From assembly GCA_044448905.1 (NCBI GenBank), contig JBIOHJ010000138.1:1-7959 (forward strand): a stretch of DNA of 7,959 nt. Reading direction: 5' to 3'. The position numbers and the translations under genes were made by a program. The DNA comes from JBIOHJ01 sp044448905 (GTDB taxonomy: Bacteria > Bacteroidota > Bacteroidia > AKYH767-A > OLB10). The notes under the pieces are model-generated. The model was given only the letters and a program-made list of their open reading frames with translations, ran no database searches and was not told the DNA's origin. The number at the start of each line of letters is the position of its first letter. The first letter of the stretch is position 1. This document shows positions 1 through 6,991 of the stretch, one piece after another.

Positions 1-1
1 C

Positions 2-73
2 CGTTCGGCAAAAGGTGTGCTTGCCGCTACATTTATTTATGCATTCATTGCAGTTTACTTTAAAGCATTTTAA
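2..73 (+). CDS. C-terminal end of an unidentified, probably membrane-associated protein (partial, runs off left edge)
   Basis: Only the last 23 codons and a TAA stop are visible. The peptide ends in a hydrophobic run rich in Ala, Ile, Phe, Tyr and Val, then Lys-Ala-Phe, which looks like a C-terminal transmembrane helix. I chose this frame because the other two plus-strand frames either stop at 61-63 with a Cys/His-rich peptide or run on into lpxB. The stop lies 23 bases before the lpxB start, so the two genes are probably co-transcribed. In many Bacteroidota surE lies just upstream of lpxB, but this tail does not resemble SurE. It may be a small membrane protein between the two. The function cannot be told from this fragment. 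Confidence 0.45.
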   Translation, partial: RSAKGVLAATFIYAFIAVYFKAF

Positions 74-96
74 TTATAGCTGCAAAACTGTAGATA

Positions 97-1248
97 ATGA
101 GATATTACATCATAGCCGGAGAAGCATCAGGCGATCTTCATGCATCTAACCTGATAAAGCAAATTAAATTGCTTGACAGAAATGCAGAGTTTCGCGGCTG
201 GGGTGGCGACCTCATGCAGGCGCAGGGAACTGAAATTGTTAAGCACTATCGTGATTTAGCTTTTATGGGATTTGTTGAAGTAGCAGCCAACCTGCGAACT
301 ATTTTTAAAAATATTGAATGGTGTAAGAATGATATAGTCAAGTATAAACCTGATGCTGTAATTCTTGTTGATTATCCGGGATTCAATTTACGCATTGCAA
401 AATTTTCACATGAAGCTGGTTATAAAATATTTTATTACATCTCTCCACAAGTGTGGGCATGGAAATCGTCACGTGTGCAGGCAATTAAAAAAAATGTTGA
501 TCGAATGTTTGTGATTCTTCCTTTTGAAAAGGATTTTTATAAAGATTTTGACTACGATGTTTCGTTTATCGGGCATCCGTTGCTGGATGTGATTGAAGAA
601 AAAAAATCGGAAACTGATTTTAGAAAAAAATGGTTAGAAAAAAATAGTCTTCCGGATAAGCCGGTGGTTGCATTAATTCCGGGTAGCCGTGAGCAGGAAA
701 TTTTAACAATGCTTCCTGTTATGTTAAGTGTGGTTAATAAGTTCAGCGAATTTCAATTCGTAATTGCGGGTGCTCCCGGTGTGCAACAACGAATTTACGA
801 TCAGGTAATCAAAAAACATTTTTCTGAAACCCATCGGGCAGGGGAGACGCTTGTAAAAGTTGTTTATCACCAGACGTATGATCTTCTTAAAACTACGGAA
901 GCCGCATTGGTTACATCCGGAACAGCTACATTGGAAACTGCATTGTTTGAGGTGCCCGAGGTAGTTTGCTATAAAGGGAATTTTATTTCTTATCACATTG
1001 CAAAGAAGCTGATTAAAGTAAAATACATTTCGTTGGTAAACCTAATTATGGATAAGCCGGCTGTGAAGGAATTAATACAAAGTGATTTGACAACTGAAAA
1101 TTTGATAACTGAATTGAAAAGACTTTTATCAGATAAAAACTACAGAACGCAAATGCAATCTGATTTTTCTGAGCTTAAAAATAAACTCGGAGGTAAAGGT
1201 GCTTCAGAAAGGGCTGCAAAGGAAATTGTTGGATTAATGAATAAATGA
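97..1248 (+). CDS. lpxB: Lipid-A-disaccharide synthase LpxB
   Basis: LpxB is the GT19 glycosyltransferase that joins UDP-2,3-diacylglucosamine to lipid X, giving the tetra-acylated disaccharide-1-phosphate of lipid A at the inner face of the cytoplasmic membrane. The 383 residues match the family length and are complete. Visible motifs in order: GEASGDLHA at 8-16, MGFVEV at 57-62, VDYPGFNLR at 91-99 with the conserved Asp92, YISPQVWAW at 114-122, GHPLLD at 159-164, IPGSREQEI at 194-202 in the nucleotide-sugar half, SGTATLE at 274-280, VPEVVCYK at 286-293 and SLVNLI at 312-317. The ATG at 97 is chosen because the Tyr-Tyr-Ile-Ile-Ala-Gly strand of the Rossmann fold begins two residues later. 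There is no clear Shine-Dalgarno sequence, which is usual for this phylum. The gene ends 19 bases from the convergent lpxH-type gene, which supplies one of its two substrates. The identification is secure. Confidence 0.97.
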   Translation: MRYYIIAGEASGDLHASNLIKQIKLLDRNAEFRGWGGDLMQAQGTEIVKHYRDLAFMGFVEVAANLRTIFKNIEWCKNDIVKYKPDAVILVDYPGFNLRIAKFSHEAGYKIFYYISPQVWAWKSSRVQAIKKNVDRMFVILPFEKDFYKDFDYDVSFIGHPLLDVIEEKKSETDFRKKWLEKNSLPDKPVVALIPGSREQEILTMLPVMLSVVNKFSEFQFVIAGAPGVQQRIYDQVIKKHFSETHRAGETLVKVVYHQTYDLLKTTEAALVTSGTATLETALFEVPEVVCYKGNFISYHIAKKLIKVKYISLVNLIMDKPAVKELIQSDLTTENLITELKRLLSDKNYRTQMQSDFSELKNKLGGKGASERAAKEIVGLMNK

Positions 1249-1267
1249 AATCGAAGGTTAAGATAAA

Positions 1268-2014
1268 TTATTCAAACTTTTTCAACTCCAAATCCTTCCC
1301 GTCAAACACGGCATATGTAAAATATCTTATCCAGTCACCTAGGTTTACGTAGCGGCTGTTTTCACCAACTTTTACATCAAGCGCTAAATGGCGGTGACCG
1401 AAAATAAAATAATCAAAATGCTCTTTCTTTAAAATTTCCTTTGCAAAAACTACGAGGTATTCCTTATCATCACCTAAATACTTTTCATCATAAGTATCGG
1501 TTGAAATACGGCTTTTACGGCTCCAGTATTTAGCCATTCCTATTCCCAGGTTAGGATGAAGCCGGGCAAACAACCACTGGCAAAATTTATTGGCAAAAAC
1601 TTTTTTAATGAATTTATATCCATGATCGCCCGGACCTAATGCGTCACCATGTCCGATAAAAAATCTTTTACCGTTAATTTCCCGCTGCACAGGTTTGCAA
1701 TAAAGAGTCATTCCTATTTCTTCTGGCAGGTAATCAAATACCCACATGTCATGGTTACCGGTAAAATAGTGGAGCTTTATTCCTTCATCAGCCAGCTCAG
1801 CTAATTTGCCCTGTAAACGGATAAACCCTTTTGGAATGGCATGTTTGTATTCGAACCAGAAATCAAACACATCTCCCAAGATATAAATCTCAGCCGCATC
1901 TTTCCGTACCGTTTCCAGCCAGCGAACAATTTTTTTTTCCCGCCCCAGGCTTTTTTCATAACAAGGAGCACCGAGATGAAAATCGGAAATAAAATAGATT
2001 TTATCCTTAAGCAT
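1268..2014 (-). CDS. lpxH: UDP-2,3-diacylglucosamine diphosphatase (LpxH-type calcineurin-like phosphoesterase)
   Basis: A 248-residue cytoplasmic metallophosphoesterase, close to the length of E. coli LpxH. It hydrolyses UDP-2,3-diacylglucosamine to lipid X and UMP, the step just before LpxB. The full set of two-metal phosphoesterase motifs is visible: DFHLG at 11-15, GDVFDFW at 47-53, GNHD at 86-89, GHGD at 121-124 and GHRH at 206-209, followed by VNLGDW at 223-228. An insert rich in aromatic and basic residues (about 132-170) sits where LpxH has its lipid-binding helical cap. The ATG is preceded by the peptidase stop codon with only two bases between, so translation is probably coupled and the gene is the last of the carA-peptidase-lpxH run. 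The closely related LpxH2 subfamily is the main alternative name. The diphosphatase role itself is well supported by the motifs and by lpxB next door. Confidence 0.9.
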   Translation of the reverse strand: MLKDKIYFISDFHLGAPCYEKSLGREKKIVRWLETVRKDAAEIYILGDVFDFWFEYKHAIPKGFIRLQGKLAELADEGIKLHYFTGNHDMWVFDYLPEEIGMTLYCKPVQREINGKRFFIGHGDALGPGDHGYKFIKKVFANKFCQWLFARLHPNLGIGMAKYWSRKSRISTDTYDEKYLGDDKEYLVVFAKEILKKEHFDYFIFGHRHLALDVKVGENSRYVNLGDWIRYFTYAVFDGKDLELKKFE

Positions 2015-2016
2015 TT

Positions 2017-5000
2017 TTAATTCAGCAAAGATTCGCGTAACCTGAATGGATTCATCAATTTAAAATTTAGAACAAACCGTATTTCATCTTTATATTTATG
2101 ATCATCCAGGGTATTTAGTGCATCTTTAATGTCGGTTGATTTGAACAAAGGAAAATAAATTTCGGCAACATTTCTAATTAATGATACACAAATTCCTCCG
2201 TCAAATGGCAGAAGCTGTGATCCGATTGATTTGTTGCTTGCGCTATTATATGTACCAATATCAGCAAACAAACGTACAGGAAGATTTCCGGGTAAATCCG
2301 CCATTACATTTATCGAAGTTAACCATTTATCAGCACTCGATCCGACAGCGCTTAAAATTTTAAACCCACCATTGTTTAAATTCATTTGCTGAGATAGGAT
2401 GCCCGATGTTTCGCTTCTTCCCAAAAAGATATTATCATACAGGTAATCAGAGTCTCCCCTGTCGCCTGCGAGCCTGAAACTATAGGGAGGATAATTTGAT
2501 TTGTTAAAGAAAAATATCCCGGCAAACAAGCGAACATCAATTCCCTTTTTGACATTGCGATAGGAAAATTTATAATTCGCTTCAAACATTGCCTTCATAT
2601 ATTTTTTTCCATTCTCGATATTGACAGAAAATGAATACGGATCGAATGTCCGGTAATTATGCCATTTAAAAATTGTTTGCTGATAAAATAAATATGTATT
2701 CTGTTTTTTGAAGGGCTCCACATCAAAATTAAATTCATCGTGCCATGTATTCAGGCTTCTTAAAACAAATGATTTATCAATAGGTGAGCGGTTTTCTTTT
2801 TTTCGCAGCGAAAAAGTTAATTCAACGGGCAACGTTGTAAAATAGGCATCGGTAGAATAAGTTATGACTTCCTGGCTATATAAATTGAGGTTTTCCAAAG
2901 CATAATGTGAAGCACTCATGGAATAATTTATTTTATGAAAAATACCTTTGTCGAAATAAGAAGTGTAGCTGATATTTCCTGATCCGGCAAAATTCTTTTT
3001 ACCGAATGAATACATCGGTACAAAAACGTATTCGAATTTTTTGTATGGCAGAAACTTGTTGTAGAGGGTAACTCCAGCCATAGTTTTGTTATAGTTATTC
3101 CAGCCTATAACCGGGGTAAAAAAAACCTGGGTACGGCTTTTATCCTCAAATTCGCCCAGCCATTTAAGTTTTAATTTTTCAGTTTTGCTGAATAAGCCCG
3201 AAGTGCGGATGGAATTATTTTTACGATTGATCTCGGGAAGATCATCCGGTTGGTCAATTTTTATTTCATCGCAGTTTTTGCAGGAAATCTGAATTTTTTG
3301 CGAACCGGAAAATCCTTCCATCCATTTTGTTGAAATGACTTCTCCGTTTTTTATAGTTGAGAAAGAAAGCGGGGATGAAATTTTACCGTTATTCTTTATG
3401 GTAATACCATAACTGTCGGATGAAGGATTCAAAATATTTTCTCCTTTAAGAGGTTTAATTGCTACAATGCTGTAATCAACTTTTTTACTCGACTTTAACA
3501 AATCATCAAAAAACCAACTTAAATTTTTATTTGTTATTTCCTCAAAGACATTTCTTAAATCATCGGGATAAGGATGCCGGAATTTCCATTTTTCAAAATA
3601 GCGTTTCATGCATTCATCAAACTGAGCATCGCCCAAGTAACTTTTCAGGTAATCAAAAACCAAAGCTGTTTTTCGGTACATGATTACACCGTAATTAAAT
3701 GGTATGAATTCAGTTGATGTAATATCAATTGGCTGGTCGGAATGATTTCTTGCCGGCAGCAGGTACTCGTAATAAAATCCTTTTTTAATATCAAACTTGT
3801 CAGTGCCAAAGTACTCCCCGGTTTTTCCTAAAATGTAGTACAAGTCGTTTTTTGTTTTATCATCCGGATATCTTGTCATCACATAACGCATTTCATTAAA
3901 AGAATTAATTCCTTCATCCATCCATCCGTGGTCACGTTCATTGCTGCCGAGAATTCCATAAAACCAATTGTGACCCACCTCATGCACAATTACATCTTCC
4001 AGTTCAAACTCGCTTGATGCTGCTCCGATTATGGTAATGTTAGGGTATTCCATTCCACCTCCTGCGGCAATGGTCCCATCCACTGCTGTACAATTTTTAT
4101 AGGGATAATCTCCGTTCCATAATGAATAATAATACAAAGCGCTGTCAATATAATTGGTTGCTTTGGTCCACCACTTTGCCTGCGCATTGGTGAACAATAC
4201 CCATGAAGTAACTTTATTTTTTGAATATGGTAATTCTACTTCACCCTTCAAAACATGATAACGCTTATCAGCCATCCATCCGAAATCGTGAACGTTACTT
4301 TGTTTGAAAGTGATTGTTTTTAATTCAGTATTTGATTTCGGAAAAGCCATGGAAATATCGAATTCTGAAATGCCTTTTGTTTCTTCCGCTTTTTGATCCA
4401 TGAATTTTTTTTCACTCTCATTTTGCAAGTCACCAGTTGCACCCACTACATAATTTTCAGGAAGTGTAATAGTCACTTCAAACGAGCCCCATTCGGAATA
4501 AAACTCGCCATAATCAAGATAGGGGATTGCGTGCCAGCCATATTGATCATACACTGCCGGCTTAGGATACCATTGTGTAATAAAGTATGCCTGCCCGATG
4601 TGACCAAGGCGTGAAAATTCAGCTGAAGGAATTTTTACATGAAAAGGAGTGGTGATCATAATTTTTTCTCCGCTTTTCAATGGCTCATTTAAATTTATTT
4701 TGCAGATATCAATATTCAGTGAATCATATTGAAATTTTACTGGCTTATCATTCACTTTAAAATCGAGTTGGTCAATGAAACCTCTTTTATTTTCCGATGC
4801 AAAAAACAAACGCGTATCTCCGTTTTCGACTTCCTGCTTTACCAAAGCGGTTGAATTATCTTTATAAGCATTCGCCCACAGGTGAAAATAAATTTCATTT
4901 AATGTATTTGGAGAGTTATTAATGTATTCAATAGTTTCAAAAGCATTTAATTCATGTTTTACATCATCAAGCGTAACATCTATTTTATAATTAACCTCCT

Positions 5001-5076
5001 GCTGGAAGTATTGTGCGGAAGAAGTGAAGGTCAAAAATGAAAAACAAAAAGTAAAAAAAAGTTTGCTAAAATTCAT
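2017..5076 (-). CDS. Secreted M1-family (gluzincin) metallopeptidase with C-terminal outer-membrane beta-barrel-like domain
   Basis: A complete 1019-residue protein. Residues 1-21 form a Phe-rich signal peptide ending Ser-Ser-Ala before Gln22. Residues from about 25 to 210 resemble the M1 N-terminal beta-domain. The catalytic domain carries GGGMEYP at 339-345, the zinc motif HEVGH at 365-369 and the third zinc ligand Glu388, giving the HEXXH-x18-E spacing of M1 enzymes. Tyr467, in a Met-Tyr-Arg-Lys-Thr context, is at the place of the catalytic tyrosine. A beta-rich linker follows, and about 640-1019 consists of alternating aromatic/hydrophobic strands (for example 681-692, 847-857 and 997-1007) resembling an outer-membrane barrel. 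M1 enzymes usually remove N-terminal residues from peptides; the substrate here is unknown. The start is 14 bases after the carA stop and the stop is 2 bases before lpxH, which suggests co-transcription. The peptidase family is certain from the motifs; the barrel is my inference from residue pattern. Confidence 0.92.
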   Translation of the reverse strand: MNFSKLFFTFCFSFLTFTSSAQYFQQEVNYKIDVTLDDVKHELNAFETIEYINNSPNTLNEIYFHLWANAYKDNSTALVKQEVENGDTRLFFASENKRGFIDQLDFKVNDKPVKFQYDSLNIDICKINLNEPLKSGEKIMITTPFHVKIPSAEFSRLGHIGQAYFITQWYPKPAVYDQYGWHAIPYLDYGEFYSEWGSFEVTITLPENYVVGATGDLQNESEKKFMDQKAEETKGISEFDISMAFPKSNTELKTITFKQSNVHDFGWMADKRYHVLKGEVELPYSKNKVTSWVLFTNAQAKWWTKATNYIDSALYYYSLWNGDYPYKNCTAVDGTIAAGGGMEYPNITIIGAASSEFELEDVIVHEVGHNWFYGILGSNERDHGWMDEGINSFNEMRYVMTRYPDDKTKNDLYYILGKTGEYFGTDKFDIKKGFYYEYLLPARNHSDQPIDITSTEFIPFNYGVIMYRKTALVFDYLKSYLGDAQFDECMKRYFEKWKFRHPYPDDLRNVFEEITNKNLSWFFDDLLKSSKKVDYSIVAIKPLKGENILNPSSDSYGITIKNNGKISSPLSFSTIKNGEVISTKWMEGFSGSQKIQISCKNCDEIKIDQPDDLPEINRKNNSIRTSGLFSKTEKLKLKWLGEFEDKSRTQVFFTPVIGWNNYNKTMAGVTLYNKFLPYKKFEYVFVPMYSFGKKNFAGSGNISYTSYFDKGIFHKINYSMSASHYALENLNLYSQEVITYSTDAYFTTLPVELTFSLRKKENRSPIDKSFVLRSLNTWHDEFNFDVEPFKKQNTYLFYQQTIFKWHNYRTFDPYSFSVNIENGKKYMKAMFEANYKFSYRNVKKGIDVRLFAGIFFFNKSNYPPYSFRLAGDRGDSDYLYDNIFLGRSETSGILSQQMNLNNGGFKILSAVGSSADKWLTSINVMADLPGNLPVRLFADIGTYNSASNKSIGSQLLPFDGGICVSLIRNVAEIYFPLFKSTDIKDALNTLDDHKYKDEIRFVLNFKLMNPFRLRESLLN

Positions 5077-5090
5077 TGCGAATTTTAAAG

Positions 5091-6215
5091 TCAGGCAATT
5101 ACTCTTTCATTGACAGTTAACTTCATCATGCTTACAAATTCATCAAACAGGTAACGGGCATCATCTGGACCGGGAGACGATTCGGGATGATACTGCACAC
5201 AAAAAGCTTTTTTATTTATTACACGAATACCTTCAATGGTATTGTCGTTAAGGTTTACATGCGTAACTTTTATGTCTTTTGAATTCAATACTTCATTTTC
5301 AACAACCGAAAAACCATGATTCTGGGAGGTAACCTCGCATTTACCCGTAACCAGGTTTTTAACCGGATGGTTAATTCCACGATGTCCGTTAAACATTTTA
5401 TATGTTGAAATTCCGCAGGCTTCAGAAATGAGCTGATGACCAAGGCAAATTCCGAAAAGCGGAATGTCGGCATTAAGAATTTCCTTTACCGTATCCACTA
5501 CGTTTTGCATAGCAGCCGGGTCACCGGGACCGTTAGATATTAAATACCCGTCAGGTTCCCAAGCCTGCATTTCGGCAAATGAAGAATTATAAGGAAATAC
5601 TCTTACATAACATCCCCTGTCGGATAAACAGCGCAAGGTATTTGTTTTTACACCTACATCTAAAACAGCAACTTTTAAACCGGCATTTTGATTTCCAAAA
5701 AAGTAAGCAGTTTTGGTTGAAACTTTTGAAGACAATTCCAAACCTGCCATAGAAGGCACTTTGCAGAGAATAGATTTCAATTCATCAATGCTTTTGTTTT
5801 CAGATGAAATCAATGCATTCATTGCGCCTTTATGCCTGATGTATTGCACAAGCGCCCTTGTATCCACATCAGTTATGGCAACTTTGTTTTGTTCAATAAA
5901 CCAATCCTGTACCGATAAGCCTGCCTGTTTCCTGGAATAATGCCCGCTGAATGTGCGGCAAACCAATCCGGAAATCTTAATTGATTCTGATTCTGATTCT
6001 TCCTCGTGAACGCCATAATTACCAATATGAACATTTGTTGCCACGAGTATTTGCCCGAAGTAGGAGGGATCAGTAAAAATTTCCTGGTAACCGGTCATGC
6101 CGGTGTTGAAACAAATTTCGCCAGTGGCAGTTCCAATTTTTCCAGCTGACTTGCCATAAAATACAGTTCCGTCTTGCAGGAGCAATATGGCAGCGGATCG
6201 TTCGGTATATTTCAT
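5091..6215 (-). CDS. carA: Carbamoyl-phosphate synthase small (glutaminase) subunit CarA
   Basis: CarA hydrolyses glutamine and channels ammonia to CarB, which makes carbamoyl phosphate for pyrimidine and arginine synthesis in the cytoplasm. The 374 residues are complete. The N-terminal CPSase small-chain domain shows FNTGMTGYQE at 36-45 and the Thr-Asp-Pro-Ser-Tyr motif at 48-52. The class I glutamine amidotransferase domain begins near 180 and carries SNGPGDP at 227-233, the nucleophile Cys257 in GICLGHQ, and His343/Glu345 in HPESSPGP, so the catalytic triad is intact. A short Glu-Ser repeat at about 71-78 is encoded by a hexanucleotide repeat and falls in a variable acidic loop. The gene follows rplQ but is separated from it by a strong terminator, so it probably has its own promoter in the roughly 50 bases before its ATG. 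The leader is A-rich with no Shine-Dalgarno site. carB is not in the window. Confidence 0.97.
   Translation of the reverse strand: MKYTERSAAILLLQDGTVFYGKSAGKIGTATGEICFNTGMTGYQEIFTDPSYFGQILVATNVHIGNYGVHEEESESESIKISGLVCRTFSGHYSRKQAGLSVQDWFIEQNKVAITDVDTRALVQYIRHKGAMNALISSENKSIDELKSILCKVPSMAGLELSSKVSTKTAYFFGNQNAGLKVAVLDVGVKTNTLRCLSDRGCYVRVFPYNSSFAEMQAWEPDGYLISNGPGDPAAMQNVVDTVKEILNADIPLFGICLGHQLISEACGISTYKMFNGHRGINHPVKNLVTGKCEVTSQNHGFSVVENEVLNSKDIKVTHVNLNDNTIEGIRVINKKAFCVQYHPESSPGPDDARYLFDEFVSMMKLTVNERVIA
5982..5999 (-). repeat. Hexanucleotide tandem repeat inside carA
   Basis: TGATTC is repeated three times perfectly on the plus strand. On the coding strand this is GAATCA three times, encoding Glu-Ser three times in an acidic loop of the CarA N-terminal domain. 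The unit is a multiple of three, so copy-number change would keep the reading frame. Confidence 0.85.
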
Positions 6216-6264
6216 TTTTTCAGCAACTACTATTAACTTATTGCTATTTTCAAAACACTAAATT

Positions 6265-6297
6265 AAAAAAAAAGGATAAAGTAAAAACTCTATCCTT
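6265..6297 (-). terminator. Intrinsic terminator after rplQ
   Basis: Read on the minus strand, the arm AAGGATAGAG (6297-6288) pairs with CTTTATCCTT (6281-6272). This gives ten pairs with one G-T wobble around a six-base loop, followed at once by a run of T ending at 6265. It lies 29 bases past the rplQ stop and about 50 bases before the carA start, so it closes the rpoA-rplQ transcript and isolates carA. On the plus strand the same stem is followed by CTTTTTG, so it could work weakly in that direction too, although no plus-strand gene is nearby. Confidence 0.88.
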
Positions 6298-6325
6298 CTT
6301 TTTGATTATTGAAATCGCATTTATG

Positions 6326-6913
6326 TTATTCTTCAACTGGTTTGTCTGTGTTTGTATCTGTTTCCGTTTTCTTTTTTGAAGATTTCTTTGTTTTCTTTTC
6401 TGCGGCAGGAGCAACTTCAGGCGCTGGTTCTGCTGCTGTAACCGGTGCTTCAATAGTTTCGGTCGCTTTTCCATCAGCTGCTTTTGTTTTCTTGCCTCCG
6501 CGTCTGCGTGTAGTTTTAGCTTTTTTGGCGGGTGCTTTTTCTTTGGTGTACAGTAAATTAAAATCTACCAGTTCCATCATGCACATTTCGGCAGCATCGC
6601 CCAGTCGGTTGCCGGTTTTGATAATTCTGGTATAACCTCCCTGCCGTTCTGCAATTTTTGCCGCCACTTCACGAAACAGCTCGGTTACAGCATATTTGTT
6701 TTGCAGGTAGCTGAACACCACTCTTCGCGAATGCGTAGAATCGGATTTTGATTTTGTTAAGAGCGGCTCTACATATTTGCGCAGTTCTTTTGCTTTGGCA
6801 ACAGTTGTATTAATTCGCTTGTGCAAAATAAGTGACGAAGCCATATTTGACAACAAAGCCTGCCTGTGCTGTGATGTGCGTCCTAAGTGATTATCTTTTT
6901 TGCCGTGTCGCAT
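6326..6913 (-). CDS. rplQ: 50S ribosomal protein L17 with extended charged C-terminal tail
   Basis: L17 is a large-subunit ribosomal protein that binds 23S rRNA near the peptide exit region. The first 120 or so residues are a canonical L17 domain: it starts MRHGKK, continues LGRTSQHRQALLSNMA at 10-25, LILHKRINTTVAKAKELR at 28-45, then GGYTRIIKTGNRLGDAAEM at 92-110 and MELVDF at 113-118. Residues from about 123 to 195 are a low-complexity tail rich in Lys, Ala, Thr, Glu and Pro, with a basic stretch (130-145), an acidic/Pro-Ala stretch (152-171) and another Lys-rich stretch (173-182). E. coli L17 ends soon after the core; long tails of this kind are usual in Bacteroidota. The ATG is fixed by the invariant MRHG start. 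The gene follows rpoA by 78 bases, the standard order, and is followed by a terminator. Confidence 0.97.
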   Translation of the reverse strand: MRHGKKDNHLGRTSQHRQALLSNMASSLILHKRINTTVAKAKELRKYVEPLLTKSKSDSTHSRRVVFSYLQNKYAVTELFREVAAKIAERQGGYTRIIKTGNRLGDAAEMCMMELVDFNLLYTKEKAPAKKAKTTRRRGGKKTKAADGKATETIEAPVTAAEPAPEVAPAAEKKTKKSSKKKTETDTNTDKPVEE

Positions 6914-6933
6914 TTTTAGTAGGGAGTAGTTAG

Positions 6934-6975
6934 GTTTGGTGCCTGGAGAAGCTTAACTGCCGCCTCGCATCAAAC
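6934..6975 (-). other. Possible RNA hairpin in the rpoA-rplQ spacer
   Basis: On the minus strand GTTTGATGC (6975-6967) can pair with GCACCAAAC (6942-6934), eight of nine positions matching with one A-C mismatch. An inner GAG/CTC pair could extend it past a three-base bulge. There is no T-run after it, so it is not an intrinsic terminator. It could affect rplQ translation or stabilise mRNA ends, or it may be chance pairing. No known ribosomal leader family is recognised. Confidence 0.25.
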
Positions 6976-6991
6976 ACTGTTTATTATTCAA

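Noticed and set aside
724..996. Minus-strand open frame inside lpxB
   Set aside because: It lies fully within a well-conserved gene, and its Cys-rich peptide matches no family I know.
2382..2585. Minus-strand open frame within the peptidase gene, plus several plus-strand ones at 2181-2363, 3459-3683 and 4393-4614
   Set aside because: All are contained in the intact 1019-codon gene, are short, and look like chance frames.
6216..6264. Possible Bacteroidota-type promoter for carA
   Set aside because: A promoter is expected here after the terminator, and TTTTG and TA-containing stretches exist, but no exact TAnnTTTG element at proper spacing from a TTG could be found, so no site is called.
6250..6474. 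Minus-strand open frame rich in Lys, Gln and Arg
   Set aside because: It is an alternative frame of the low-complexity rplQ tail and runs on through the terminator; its composition mirrors the tail, not a real protein.
6309..6635. Plus-strand 108-codon open frame opposite rplQ
   Set aside because: It is antisense to the Lys/Ala/Glu tail, so the Val/Phe/Ser/Ala-rich peptide is the expected complement of that sequence. It has no recognisable domain.
6954..6971. Tiny open frame (ATG plus four codons) in the rpoA-rplQ spacer
   Set aside because: Five codons with no supporting ribosome-binding signal; not distinguishable from chance.
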